DNA of 64,000 nt, taken from assembly GCA_013388545.1 (NCBI GenBank), contig JACAFB010000037.1, positions 1-64,000 of the forward strand. Reading direction: 5' to 3'. The stretch comes from Ignavibacteriaceae bacterium (lineage in GTDB: Bacteria > Bacteroidota > Ignavibacteria > Ignavibacteriales > Ignavibacteriaceae). This document shows, in pieces, positions 8,905 to 18,134 of the stretch. The notes under the pieces were generated by a model. The model searched no databases and was not told where the DNA came from. It worked only from the letters and a program-made list of their open reading frames with translations. Each line of letters begins with the position of its first letter. Positions within the stretch are counted from its first letter, which is position 1. Position numbers and translations under genes: made by a program.

Positions 8905-10353
8905 TTTCCTTAACAAGGCAATATTCTCAATGTGGTAAGTATGCGGAAACATATCAACTGGTCTTATCTTAACTAGCTTATATCCACCATCAACTAACAT
9001 TTTAATATCTCTTACCTGAGTTGAGGGATTACAGCTTACATAAATAATTTTCTCTGGTGATAGAGTTATCACATCGTTTATTGTCACCGGATGCATTCCG
9101 CTTCTTGGTGGATCAATTATCATTACATCAGCTTTTGGTATATTGTATTTATCAACTATCGGAAGAAATGATTTGTAAAGATCAGCCGCAAAACATTTTA
9201 CATTTAGAATATTGTTTAACTCAGCATTAACTATTGCATCTGCAATTGCTGATTCCACAGCTTCAAAAGCATAAACCTGTTTTGCTTTATCAGAAATATA
9301 AATTGCAATTGTTCCTGCACCGGAATACAAATCGTAAACAATTTCATTTCCCTTTAGCTCGGCAAAATCGAAAGCAGTTTGATAAAGTTTTTCTGCCTGC
9401 AAAGTATTTGTCTGGAAAAATGAGTTAGCACTTATCCGGAATTTATGCTTTCCAATTTCATCATAAATAAAACCCGGACCGTAAATAACTTTTTCATAAT
9501 CACCTGCGGCAACGGCAGCAAATTTTTTATTGATGTTATTTATAACTGTTGTTACTTCCGGAATTTCTTTTCTTAGTTCATCGCAAAATTCATTAATCAA
9601 TTCATCATTCTCTTCTGAAGTAACAAGATTAACCATCAGATCATCTGTATGGAAAGATTGCTTAATTACAAGATTGCGTAAAAATCCAGTGTGTGTTTTT
9701 GTAGAATAGACAGAAGTATTTTTCTTCTTAAAAAAATTACGAGTAAAATTTAGAATATTATTGCTTACTTCAGATTGAAGAAAACATTCATCAACATCAA
9801 GAACTTTATCATAAATTTTGGGAATATGAAGTCCGAGTGAAAAATCTTTATCAAATATTCTTCCTTTGGAAATTTCTTCTTTGGTTAACCATCTTTTTTC
9901 ACTAAAAGAAAATTCCATTTTGTTTCTATAATGAAAAACATTTTGAGATGGGATGATTGGCTCGATTTCAAATCCGGAAAATCCACCGAGCTTTTCAAAA
10001 ATTTCTTCAACCTGCTGCTGTTTGTATTTAACCTGAGCATCATAATCTAAATCCTGTTGTTTGCATCCGCCGCAGGTTCCAAAAAACTTACACTGTGCTT
10101 TTGCTCTGTCTTTGGAAGGGACAATTATATTTATTGCAATTGCTTCAGCATAGGAATTCTTTATCTTTAATAATCTTGCCTGAACTGTATCACCAGGATA
10201 TGAACCATGAACAAATACAACATATTTTTTTTCTCTGTCACCTTCTTCACTTAAACCGAGTAATTCTTTTTTAGAAACCTTTGCAATTCCTTTTCCTTCA
10301 AAAGCATACTTTTCAATTTGAAGCTCAACTATTTCGCCTTTTTTTATATTCAT
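8902..10353 (-). CDS. rlmD: 23S rRNA (uracil-5)-methyltransferase, RlmD/RumA family
   Basis: A 483-residue SAM-dependent RNA m5U methyltransferase. N-terminal TRAM domain (about 1-75), then an iron-sulfur cluster motif CKFFGTCGGCKQQDLDYD (Cys near 87, 93, 96 with a further Cys near 190), a Rossmann fold with YDLYSGAGTIAIYIS, and the catalytic region DPPRSGMHP followed by YVSCNPSTQVRD, where the Cys is the nucleophile. Full length for the family. The exact target (U1939, U747 or tRNA U54) cannot be fixed from sequence, so the symbol is by family. It lies downstream of a methyltransferase gene, separated by a palindromic repeat. Confidence 0.88.
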   Translation of the reverse strand: MNIKKGEIVELQIEKYAFEGKGIAKVSKKELLGLSEEGDREKKYVVFVHGSYPGDTVQARLLKIKNSYAEAIAINIIVPSKDRAKAQCKFFGTCGGCKQQDLDYDAQVKYKQQQVEEIFEKLGGFSGFEIEPIIPSQNVFHYRNKMEFSFSEKRWLTKEEISKGRIFDKDFSLGLHIPKIYDKVLDVDECFLQSEVSNNILNFTRNFFKKKNTSVYSTKTHTGFLRNLVIKQSFHTDDLMVNLVTSEENDELINEFCDELRKEIPEVTTVINNINKKFAAVAAGDYEKVIYGPGFIYDEIGKHKFRISANSFFQTNTLQAEKLYQTAFDFAELKGNEIVYDLYSGAGTIAIYISDKAKQVYAFEAVESAIADAIVNAELNNILNVKCFAADLYKSFLPIVDKYNIPKADVMIIDPPRSGMHPVTINDVITLSPEKIIYVSCNPSTQVRDIKMLVDGGYKLVKIRPVDMFPHTYHIENIALLRK

Positions 10354-10364
10354 TTTTATTTCTT

Positions 10365-10430
10365 GTCACCCTGAACTCGTTTCAGGGTCTTTAAAATATT
10401 TGAGAGATTCCGAAACAAGTTCGGAATGAC
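10365..10430. repeat. Dispersed double-hairpin repeat
   Basis: Two hairpins, CCCTGAA-CTCG-TTTCAGGG and ATTCCGAA-ACAAG-TTCGGAAT, flanked by GTCA and TGAC. This type of repeat is common between genes in the Bacteroidota/Chlorobi group. It fills the gap between the methyltransferase stop and the rlmD start and could act as a terminator or RNA-stability element for the upstream gene. Confidence 0.7.
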
Positions 10431-10432
10431 TA

Positions 10433-11149
10433 TCAATTAGTTTTTCTAAGTATCAGCATCTTTAATCCAATGTACTTATCCGCGCCAAGTTTGAGATAAG
10501 CATTAGACTCGTGACTTATCTTATTTAATATTTTTTTATAGTAGCTTTTTTCCTGTTCGGATAAAAGGGTAATTCGGGATTTCAATTCTGCCGACATTTT
10601 TTCATAGAAGATTCTCAGAGAAGAAGTCAGGTCCTCTTCGTATAAAAGCAGAAAATTTCGTTCGAGATAATAATCTTTGCATTTATCATTTATTAGGGGG
10701 AGAATATCCGACGAATCAAAAATATTTTTCACGAAGGCAGGATAGTCTTCTCTAAGTAAAGTAATTTCACTAACGCACAAAACTCCTTCTGGTTTAAGAA
10801 TACGTTTTATTTCTTTTACAATTTTATTTCTGTTATTTAATGAAATAGAAGCCTGAGCATAAACCAGGTCAAATTCTGAATCTAAAAAATCCGTATTCTC
10901 AAAATCCATCATTTTAATAATTACTTTACTCTCTTTCTGAAGATTCATTCTCGAAACAAGCAGTGAGTCATAATCATCAACAATAATTGATACGGCTTTA
11001 GCTTTTGCTTCAATCATCTTCTCTGCAATCTTTTCAGAGTTTGCTCCAATCGCCAGAATATTTTTCCCATCAAGAATGTATTTCGATTTCAGGATTCTGA
11101 ATTGCTTAAATCCGGCAGGGAGCAATATGAGTTGAGTTTTTTCCGTCAT
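10433..11149 (-). CDS. Class I SAM-dependent methyltransferase, substrate unknown
   Basis: 238 residues. The SAM-binding glycine motif is degenerate (ILAIGANSEKIAEKM in place of GxGxG). The later motifs FDLVYAQASISLNNRNKIVKEIKRILKPEGVLCVSE are typical of the Methyltransf_11/25 families, where a loader helix and motif IV-V follow. The second half (about 150-238) is charged and helical with no recognised domain. No neighbour points to a substrate. Start ATG at 11149 is followed by a plausible N-terminal strand. Confidence 0.7.
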   Translation of the reverse strand: MTEKTQLILLPAGFKQFRILKSKYILDGKNILAIGANSEKIAEKMIEAKAKAVSIIVDDYDSLLVSRMNLQKESKVIIKMMDFENTDFLDSEFDLVYAQASISLNNRNKIVKEIKRILKPEGVLCVSEITLLREDYPAFVKNIFDSSDILPLINDKCKDYYLERNFLLLYEEDLTSSLRIFYEKMSAELKSRITLLSEQEKSYYKKILNKISHESNAYLKLGADKYIGLKMLILRKTN

Positions 11150-11286
11150 TGAATAAATAATTTTTAAGTAAAGTTACTCATATTGAATTTAAGATTAAAT
11201 TCGCCTTAAGGTATTATTGTTTCTTTTGCCTTTATCTGCCAACAGCCTTATTTTTGATCAGGCAATTACAACACTTCGGAAAAAAA

Positions 11287-13329
11287 ATGATAAAATCAAA
11301 ATTCTGCTTATCGCTTTTAGTAACAATCCTGATTTCTTTTTCAATCATTGCTCAAACCAGAAGATCTATAAACGTTGACGACCTTTGGGCTATGAAAAGA
11401 ATCAGCAGCTTCGATGTTTCCCCTGACGGCAAAACCATTGTTTATACAATTACAAGTTATTCTTTTGAAGCCAACAAAGGCAATACAGATATTTTTATGA
11501 TTGATTCAGATGGGAAAAACAACAGACCATTAAAAAATTCTGATAAGAATGAAAGCGAACCTGAATTTTCTCCCGATGGAAAAACCATTGCCTTCATGCG
11601 CCGTGGACAAATATGGCAATGCGAATTAGACGGAACAAATGAAAAGCAGTTGACTGACATTTACTCAGGCGTTTCAGAATTTGAATGGTCACCAGATGGA
11701 AAGAAAATTCTTTTTGCCTCTTTTGTTTATCCCGATTGCAAGACACAGGATTGTATTGAACAAAAAGATAAAGCTAAAGAAGAAAGTAAATTAAAAGCCG
11801 AAATCTTTACAAGCCTGATGTATCGCCATTGGAATGATTGGCGCGGTGATAAACGAAGTCATTTGTTTTTACTCGATGCAGTTTCAGGAAACTATATTGA
11901 TTTAACAGAGGGCATTAAAGAAGATGTGCCTCCTCTGGCCCTTGGTTCATCTGATGATTATAATTTTTCTCCGGATGGAAGTGAAATCGCCTATTCGCTT
12001 AATCCTGAATTTACAAAAGCTACAAGCACAAATATTGAGATTTATCTTGCAAGCCTGACTTCTCCTCAAACTCCAAAGCTTATCTCAGTCAGCAATGGTG
12101 TCGACTGCCAGCCTGTTTATTCTCCCGATGGTGAATGGCTTGCCTGGACTTCGATGAAGCGCGCAGGATTTGAAGCAGATAAAAAAGATTTAATTTTATT
12201 CAACAGGAAAACCGGGGAAATAAAAAACCTGACTGAAGATTACGACAGATCGGTGGATGAGATCATCTGGTCGCCTGATTCCAAAATAATTTATTTCACC
12301 GCCGGAAATGGAATTAATAATTCCATATACAAGCTTAATGTTGAGGAAGAAGAGATCAGTATTTTCCTTGAAGATAATTACAACACAAACATTCAGCTTT
12401 CTAAAGATGGCAAAACACTTTTCTTTTTGAAGCAGCGATCCGATCTTCCCAATGAAATATTTTCTCTGAGCACCGACGGTAAAAACACATTAAAGCGACT
12501 TACTTTTACTAATGAAGAAATTCTCTCTCAGCTTGAAATGAATCCCGTTGAAACATTTTGGTGTGAAGGTGCAAATGGCGACAAAGTTCAATCAATTATC
12601 ATCAAGCCGCCATTCTTTGATCCTAACAAAAAATATCCGATGATGTTTTTAATTCACGGCGGACCACAGGGAGCCTGGGAAGATAATTTTCACTACCGCT
12701 GGAACCTTCAAATGTTTGCCGGGGCAGGTTATGTTGTTATTGCTCCTAATCCGCGGGGCTCAACAGGTTACGGACAAAAATTCACTGATGAAATTTCAAA
12801 GGACTGGGGCGGTAAAGTTTATGTCGATCTTATGAACACGTATGATTATGCAATTAACAACTTTAAATTTATTGATCAATCAAATACATTTGCTGCCGGC
12901 GCTTCTTATGGCGGATATATGATTAATTGGATTGCCGGTCATACTGACAGATTCAGCGCTCTGTTTTGCCATAACGGGACTTTCAATCTTGAAAGTATGT
13001 GGGGAACGACCGAAGAACTTTGGTTTCCAGAATGGGATATCGGGGGAACTCCCTGGGAAAATCGCGATGCTTATGAAAAGTGGTCGCCTCACAGATATAT
13101 TCAAAATGCAAAAACACCGATGCTTATTGTGCATAGCGCATTTGATTTTCGTTTGTCTGAAGAACAGGCATTTCAGCTTTTTACATCTTTGCAGAGACTC
13201 GGAGTTGAAAGCAAATTTCTTTATTTTCCAGATGAAACACACTTTGTTTCAAAACCTCAGAATGCAAAACTCTGGTGGACAACGGTATTTGAATGGTTTA
13301 AATCACATCTAAAACAGGAGAAGCAATGA
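11287..13329 (+). CDS. Secreted S9 prolyl oligopeptidase-family peptidase
   Basis: 680 residues with a Sec signal peptide (starts MIKSKFCLSLLVTIL, ends IIAQ). Residues about 30-420 form a TolB/WD40-like beta-propeller with repeated FSPDGKTIAF-type blades; about 430-680 are the alpha/beta hydrolase domain. The triad is visible as Ser540 (GASYGGY), Asp620 (SAFDFRL) and His652 (DETHFV). It is close to dipeptidyl/acylaminoacyl peptidases of the S9C group, which release N-terminal units from peptides. ATG 11287 is used because it starts the signal peptide; the frame extends upstream only to a TTG. The stop overlaps the next gene by 4 bp (ATGA). Confidence 0.9.
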   Translation: MIKSKFCLSLLVTILISFSIIAQTRRSINVDDLWAMKRISSFDVSPDGKTIVYTITSYSFEANKGNTDIFMIDSDGKNNRPLKNSDKNESEPEFSPDGKTIAFMRRGQIWQCELDGTNEKQLTDIYSGVSEFEWSPDGKKILFASFVYPDCKTQDCIEQKDKAKEESKLKAEIFTSLMYRHWNDWRGDKRSHLFLLDAVSGNYIDLTEGIKEDVPPLALGSSDDYNFSPDGSEIAYSLNPEFTKATSTNIEIYLASLTSPQTPKLISVSNGVDCQPVYSPDGEWLAWTSMKRAGFEADKKDLILFNRKTGEIKNLTEDYDRSVDEIIWSPDSKIIYFTAGNGINNSIYKLNVEEEEISIFLEDNYNTNIQLSKDGKTLFFLKQRSDLPNEIFSLSTDGKNTLKRLTFTNEEILSQLEMNPVETFWCEGANGDKVQSIIIKPPFFDPNKKYPMMFLIHGGPQGAWEDNFHYRWNLQMFAGAGYVVIAPNPRGSTGYGQKFTDEISKDWGGKVYVDLMNTYDYAINNFKFIDQSNTFAAGASYGGYMINWIAGHTDRFSALFCHNGTFNLESMWGTTEELWFPEWDIGGTPWENRDAYEKWSPHRYIQNAKTPMLIVHSAFDFRLSEEQAFQLFTSLQRLGVESKFLYFPDETHFVSKPQNAKLWWTTVFEWFKSHLKQEKQ

Positions 13330-13742
13330 AAGAAAGAGAATTCGAAATAATAGCTCCCGATGATGAAATATTTGAAAATCTGAATGACCTCGGAGCTTTC
13401 AGAATCGGGGGTAAATCTGAAAAAGAAATCGAAGAAGATTATTCAGATAAGAAAAAGTTTGTTGATGAAAATTTATGGAACAAAGTTCAGAGAGTCGGTA
13501 AGAAGATTTCATTCGCAAAAGATATAATGGCTCTTTATTATTATATGAAAGATCCGCTTGTTAGCTGGCATCGTAAAGCTATTGTGGTGATGGGGTTAAT
13601 TTATTTCATCTCGCCAATTGATACAATCCCGGATATTGCACCTTTGATCGGCTATCTTGATGATCTGGGAGTGATTTCTGCACTGATTAAATTTCTTGGC
13701 AGCGAGTTGATCCCTTATTATGATACAAAATTTAGAAGCTGA
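13326..13742 (+). CDS. DUF1232 (YkvA-type) membrane protein
   Basis: 138 residues. The DUF1232 core HRKAIVVMGLIYFISPIDTIPDIAPLIGYLDDLG spans about 80-120 and contains the invariant SPIDxIPD segment and a hydrophobic helix. The N-terminal 60 residues are acidic and soluble-looking. The start overlaps the S9 peptidase stop (ATGA) with AGGAG upstream, so it is co-translated with the peptidase. The function of the family is not known. Confidence 0.85.
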   Translation: MKEREFEIIAPDDEIFENLNDLGAFRIGGKSEKEIEEDYSDKKKFVDENLWNKVQRVGKKISFAKDIMALYYYMKDPLVSWHRKAIVVMGLIYFISPIDTIPDIAPLIGYLDDLGVISALIKFLGSELIPYYDTKFRS

Positions 13743-13816
13743 GTACTCCGGATTTTGAACGGGATATTTTTTACACCACCGAAATCTTCCGATATTCAGA
13801 AATGGAATCATAATTA

Positions 13817-14356
13817 ATGAATTACAAGCTTCTAAAATCAGAAATTCGGTTTAAGGGAAAAGTTTTCGATCATCAGGTTGATGAGATTGAATATGAAAGC
13901 GGTAACAAAGCTATAAGAGAAATTGCAGTTCATCCGGGCGGAGCAGTTGTTGTTCCTGTTAAAGATGATGGTAAAATAATTCTTGTAAAGCAATTCAGGT
14001 ATCCTCTTCAAAAAACTCTTCTCGAACTTCCTGCTGGTAAATTAGATAAAGGCGAAGACCCATTGCTTTGTGCATCCCGGGAACTCGAAGAAGAAACCGG
14101 TTACAAATCGAAAAAAATTAAAAAACTCGGGGCAATTTATACGGCACCGGGTTATTGTACTGAGATCCTTCATGTTTATTTGGCGAGTGATTTAATCCCG
14201 GGAATTCATAAGCGCGAAGAGGGTGAATTGGGGATGGAAGTTTTTGAACTTACCTTAAATGAAATCGAGAAAAGGATTTACAAAGGGGAGATTGTTGATG
14301 GCAAAACAATATCCGGAATTTTTTTAGCTAAAAGAGCCTTAAAAGATCGCATTTGA
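13817..14356 (+). CDS. NUDIX hydrolase, ADP-ribose pyrophosphatase-like
   Basis: 179 residues. The NUDIX box is intact: GKLDKGEDPLLCASRELEEETGY fits G-x5-E-x7-REUxEExGU. The layout (GGAVVVPVKDDGKIILVKQFRYP before the box; APGYCTEILHVYLA after it) is that of NudF-type ADP-ribose pyrophosphatases, which hydrolyse ADP-ribose to AMP and ribose 5-phosphate. The frame ends before a 215-nt stretch in which I see nothing beyond a good ribosome-binding site for the next gene. Confidence 0.85.
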   Translation: MNYKLLKSEIRFKGKVFDHQVDEIEYESGNKAIREIAVHPGGAVVVPVKDDGKIILVKQFRYPLQKTLLELPAGKLDKGEDPLLCASRELEEETGYKSKKIKKLGAIYTAPGYCTEILHVYLASDLIPGIHKREEGELGMEVFELTLNEIEKRIYKGEIVDGKTISGIFLAKRALKDRI

Positions 14357-14571
14357 ACAGCCATTAAAAATATATTTATTCCTGCTTGTATGATAAAATT
14401 ACTTTCAGTAATTTCTTAATTAGATTCTGTCATACAGATTTATAAAAGCATAAATCGCTTTTCTGAAACCTCAATTTAATTCTGCAATAACTACAGCCAG
14501 CTTACAGCGAGGAGCAATCTGTATTCAATTCTTTAAAGTCTTTTTTTAAAAATTCAAGTAGGAGGTTTTCC

Positions 14572-14931
14572 ATGAAAGCTTTAACCATATTGTTTATTTT
14601 CACGGCTGTTTTATTTGCAGGTGCGAAAAATGCATTTGCCCAGGATGCAGCAGAAGTTGCACCCGAAAAAGTAAAAGTTTTATTTGAAAATGACAAAGTC
14701 AGAGTCCTTGAATTCACGCTTAAGCCAGGTGAAGAAACAGGGATGCACTCACACTCCAGCCACGTTGTTTATTTCTTAACCGACGGAAAAATGTTAACAA
14801 CCACACCTGATGGCGAATCATCTGAAATGGAGGTTAAAAACGGTGATACCCGGTGGATAGATCCTGTTACCCATAACAATAAGAATATCGGGAAATCAGC
14901 AGCTCGCACCATTGTATTAGAACTTAAATAG
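14572..14931 (+). CDS. Exported cupin-domain protein
   Basis: 119 residues: signal peptide 1-24 (ends NAFAQ), then a single small beta-barrel cupin. GEETGMHSHSSHVVYFLTDG carries the metal-binding His pair of cupin motif 1, and GDTRWIDPVTHNNKN the His of motif 2. The ligand or activity is unknown. It has a strong ribosome-binding site (AGGAGG 8 nt before the ATG). It is followed after 22 nt by a VOC protein on the same strand, probably in one transcript that ends at the terminator at 15,365-15,395. Confidence 0.8.
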   Translation: MKALTILFIFTAVLFAGAKNAFAQDAAEVAPEKVKVLFENDKVRVLEFTLKPGEETGMHSHSSHVVYFLTDGKMLTTTPDGESSEMEVKNGDTRWIDPVTHNNKNIGKSAARTIVLELK

Positions 14932-14953
14932 CCATCAGGAGATAATAGCAAAA

Positions 14954-15340
14954 ATGGAGTTAAAAAATAATGTCGTCGGCTGGTTTGAAATTCCGGTTAG
15001 TAATATGGAAAGGGCAATGAAGTTTTACGAAGCTGTCTTTAATTTAAAACTTGAGCGCCACCAGATGGGTGAGTTGGATATGGCCTGGTTCCCATTTGCT
15101 GATGTACCCGGCTCCCCGGGAAGCCTGGTATATCACAAGGAATTTTACACTCCTTCATCCGATGGAGTTCTTATTTATTTTACTGCTCATTCAGGCGATT
15201 TAAATAATGAACTTTCACTTGTAGAACCAGCAGGTGGTCAGACCCTGATGCCCAAAACGCTAATTGGAGAAGAAATTGGTTATATGGCTCTTTTTCTTGA
15301 TACCGAGGGAAACCGTATAGCCTTACACTCACGGAAATAA
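14954..15340 (+). CDS. VOC family (glyoxalase/bleomycin-resistance fold) protein
   Basis: 128 residues with the two beta-alpha-beta-beta-beta modules of the vicinal oxygen chelate fold: NNVVGWFEIPVSNMERAMKFYEAVFNLKL at the start and LVEPAGGQTLMPKT...GYMALFLDTEGNRIALHS at the end. It resembles the small cytoplasmic VOC proteins often annotated as glyoxalase-like; no substrate is evident. It follows the cupin gene closely. Confidence 0.8.
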   Translation: MELKNNVVGWFEIPVSNMERAMKFYEAVFNLKLERHQMGELDMAWFPFADVPGSPGSLVYHKEFYTPSSDGVLIYFTAHSGDLNNELSLVEPAGGQTLMPKTLIGEEIGYMALFLDTEGNRIALHSRK

Positions 15341-15364
15341 ACCAGATAGTTTTTTGGAGAAGTT

Positions 15365-15395
15365 AAATGCCATATCTTTGAGATGTGGCATTTTT
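15365..15395 (+). terminator. Terminator after the cupin-VOC genes
   Basis: AAATGCCATATCT and AGATGTGGCATTT form a 13-bp stem (one G-U pair) with a TTG loop, followed by TTTTT. It separates the VOC gene from recN. Confidence 0.88.
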
Positions 15396-15410
15396 ATTTG
15401 GTAACTAATT

Positions 15411-17111
15411 ATGCTCAAATCATTCGAAGTAAAAGATTATGCTTTAATAAATCATATCTCGGTTGAGTTCGGGAGCGGACTTAACATTATCACAGGAGAG
15501 ACCGGTGCCGGCAAATCAATTCTTATTGATGCTATGAGCTTACTGCTCGGCGAAAGAGCTTCAACTGAGGTTATAAGAAAGGGTGCGGAAAAATCTTTTG
15601 TTGAAGGTATTTTTGATGTGAAGGGAAATAAAAAAGTAAAATCGCTCCTCGAAGAAAACGAAATTGATTTTTCTGATGAACTTATCGTTCGCAGGGAAAT
15701 TTCTCTGAAAGGAGCGAACCGCTGTTTTATTAATGACACCCCTGTTAATCTGAACCTGGTTAAAGAGATTGGAAATTTACTGGTAGATCTTCATGGTCAG
15801 CATGAACATCAATCACTTCTCTGCACCGAAACTCACATTGATTACCTCGACGAGTTTGGTGATTACCAGGATATTCTTTACGAGTATAAAAAGGTTTATT
15901 CAGAATTAACACGTAAAGAGGGTGAGTTAAGAGAAAATCAGCTTAAAGAAAACAGTATTAAAGAAAAAAAAGATTTTTATGCTTTTCAGATAAAAGAAAT
16001 TGACAATGTGGCTCCACTTGTTAATGAAGATGAAACTCTTACTGAGGAACTTAAGATTCTTGAAAACTCTGAAAAACTCTCATTGCTAAGCTCCGAAGTT
16101 TATGATCTGCTGTATGAATCTGAAAATTCAATTCATTCATCAATGGCAAAAGTAAAATCCTTAATTCAGAAACTTAATGAAATCGATAAATCGTTTTCTG
16201 AGGCTGTGGGTGAATCGGAATCAGTATTAGCGCAAATTCAGGATATTTCCAATTTTATCAGAAGCTACAGTTCAAAAATCAATCTTGACCAGGAAGAAGT
16301 TGAACATAAAAGAGACAGACTCGGTGCAATAATTCTTCTAAAGAAAAAATATGGGGGTTCAATCAACAGTATTATTGAATATCGTAAAAAGATAGGCGAA
16401 GAATTTGAACTGGCAGAAAATTTTACGGGGAAAATAAATGAATTATTAAATAACATTTATAAGTTAAGAAAAAACGCGGGCAACCTGGCAAAAATTTTGT
16501 CCAGAAAAAGAGAGCAGGCTGCTAAACTTGTCAAAAAAGGAATTGAAGAAACACTTAAAGAACTTGGAATTCATTCACCGGAATTCAGGACACAAATCAA
16601 AAACGAAAAAGCCGATATAGATACAGGCGTTTTGATTGACGGAAAATATTTCAAAGCCTCATCAAAGGGAATTGATGAAGTGGAATTTTTCATTTCAACA
16701 AATCCCGGTGAAGATTTAAAGCCCCTTGCGAAAGTTGCATCAGGTGGAGAGGTATCCAGAATCATGCTGGCATTAAAATCCACACTTGCAAAGAATGATA
16801 AACTTCCGTTGCTGATATTCGATGAAATTGATGTTGGCATCAGCGGAAAGATTGCACAAAAAGTCGGCTTCTCATTAAAAAATTTATCCGGGTTTCACCA
16901 AATTATTTCCATCACTCATTTGCCCCAGATTGCCGGGCAGGCAGATCATCATTTCGTTGTTGAAAAACAAAAACAGGATGATCGGGTTACCAGCCAACTA
17001 AGACAAATAAATCTTGAGGAACGAATTAAAGAGGTGGCTAAACTTATGAGCGGTGAGGAAATTACCGAAGCCAGTTTGAAAGGCGCCCGAGAACTTATGG
17101 GGCTGAAATAA
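15411..17111 (+). CDS. recN: DNA repair protein RecN
   Basis: A 566-residue SMC-like ATPase that acts in recombinational repair of double-strand breaks. Walker A GETGAGKS at 29-36, the Q-loop region VDLHGQHEHQSLL near 125, a long coiled-coil middle (about 160-370), the ABC signature ASGGEVSRIMLALKS near 440 and Walker B LLIFDEIDVGISG near 462. Full length for the family. No LexA-like box was recognised upstream. It is the only gene between a terminator and the DUF6588 gene. Confidence 0.95.
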   Translation: MLKSFEVKDYALINHISVEFGSGLNIITGETGAGKSILIDAMSLLLGERASTEVIRKGAEKSFVEGIFDVKGNKKVKSLLEENEIDFSDELIVRREISLKGANRCFINDTPVNLNLVKEIGNLLVDLHGQHEHQSLLCTETHIDYLDEFGDYQDILYEYKKVYSELTRKEGELRENQLKENSIKEKKDFYAFQIKEIDNVAPLVNEDETLTEELKILENSEKLSLLSSEVYDLLYESENSIHSSMAKVKSLIQKLNEIDKSFSEAVGESESVLAQIQDISNFIRSYSSKINLDQEEVEHKRDRLGAIILLKKKYGGSINSIIEYRKKIGEEFELAENFTGKINELLNNIYKLRKNAGNLAKILSRKREQAAKLVKKGIEETLKELGIHSPEFRTQIKNEKADIDTGVLIDGKYFKASSKGIDEVEFFISTNPGEDLKPLAKVASGGEVSRIMLALKSTLAKNDKLPLLIFDEIDVGISGKIAQKVGFSLKNLSGFHQIISITHLPQIAGQADHHFVVEKQKQDDRVTSQLRQINLEERIKEVAKLMSGEEITEASLKGARELMGLK

Positions 17112-17235
17112 TTCCTTCATTTTAATTCAAATTATTTCTTAAAAACAAAAAAATTAAATTGACTTGCTCAGAATTATTTGCCAAATTGAGAACAAGATCA
17201 AAAACTATTAAGTAGAATCATTCAAGGAAAAATTC

Positions 17236-18120
17236 ATGAAAAAAATAACTACAGTTTTTGCTTTCGTTCTGTTTCTGTCTTCCGTTTCCTATTCGCAAAT
17301 CGAAGACAGGTTCAGCCTTATCAATGAAGAAAATGTGAAAGGATATGCTGCCCCTTTTGTTACAATGCTCGGGACAGCATTTAACTCAGGTGGATATCAT
17401 TCAGCATCCATTTCAAAAGTTTGGGGATTTGGTGTAAAATTTGTCGGTATGTACATACTGATACCAGATGAACAAAAAACTTTCACACCATCTTCAGTTC
17501 CTCCGGGATATATTACCGGGGAAGAGTCAGCAACTATATTCGGAAACCGCGGCGCAGCTTTAGCAGGTTCAGATGGTTTCCTGATTTTCCCTCCCGGAAT
17601 TGACTTATCGGCTGTTCCTGCAGCAATACCGCAGCTCTCTGTTTCCGCTTTTGGCACTGAAGCAATCATAAGATATCTTCCTGCTATACCTGTTGGTGAA
17701 TCTGAAATCAGCATGTGGGGACTGGGAGTAAAACACAGTGTATCACAATATATTCCATTAATTCCGGTTGATATTGCAGTTCAGGTTATGTTAAGCAATC
17801 TTACCTTGAAAGACATTATTGACCTTAACAATTTTGCAATTAATGCGCACGTAAGTAAAACCTTCGGAATTTTTACAGCTTACAGCGGTCTTCAGTATGA
17901 AAATTCCGGACTGGATCTTGAATATACTATCAATGGAGATCCTAAAAGCCCGGATCCAAAATTAAGAGTGGACAGGGATGTGAAAGTTTCAATTGATGGT
18001 GATAATAATTTCAGATTCACTCTTGGAGGAACACTAAAATTAGCTATTATCGCATTAAATGTAGATTACAACATCGGTTCGCAATCAGCAGTTACAGGCG
18101 GACTGTCATTTGAATTTTAG
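17236..18120 (+). CDS. Exported DUF6588 family protein, probable outer-membrane beta-barrel
   Basis: 294 residues with a signal peptide (MKKITTVFAFVLFLSSVSYSQ). The mature part starts near-constant GYAAPFVTMLGTAFNSGGYHSA and alternates short beta strands to a C-terminal aromatic end (GGLSFEF), as in outer-membrane barrels. This matches the DUF6588 pattern found in Bacteroidota and Ignavibacteria. Function unknown. A lipoprotein-like gene follows after 14 nt with a good AAAGGAG site, so the two are probably one unit ending at 18,702-18,737. Confidence 0.75.
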   Translation: MKKITTVFAFVLFLSSVSYSQIEDRFSLINEENVKGYAAPFVTMLGTAFNSGGYHSASISKVWGFGVKFVGMYILIPDEQKTFTPSSVPPGYITGEESATIFGNRGAALAGSDGFLIFPPGIDLSAVPAAIPQLSVSAFGTEAIIRYLPAIPVGESEISMWGLGVKHSVSQYIPLIPVDIAVQVMLSNLTLKDIIDLNNFAINAHVSKTFGIFTAYSGLQYENSGLDLEYTINGDPKSPDPKLRVDRDVKVSIDGDNNFRFTLGGTLKLAIIALNVDYNIGSQSAVTGGLSFEF

Positions 18121-18134
18121 AAAGGAGAAGTCTT

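Noticed and set aside
12932-13312. 126-residue plus-strand frame within the S9 peptidase
   Set aside because: Lies entirely in another frame of the catalytic domain, with no family resemblance.
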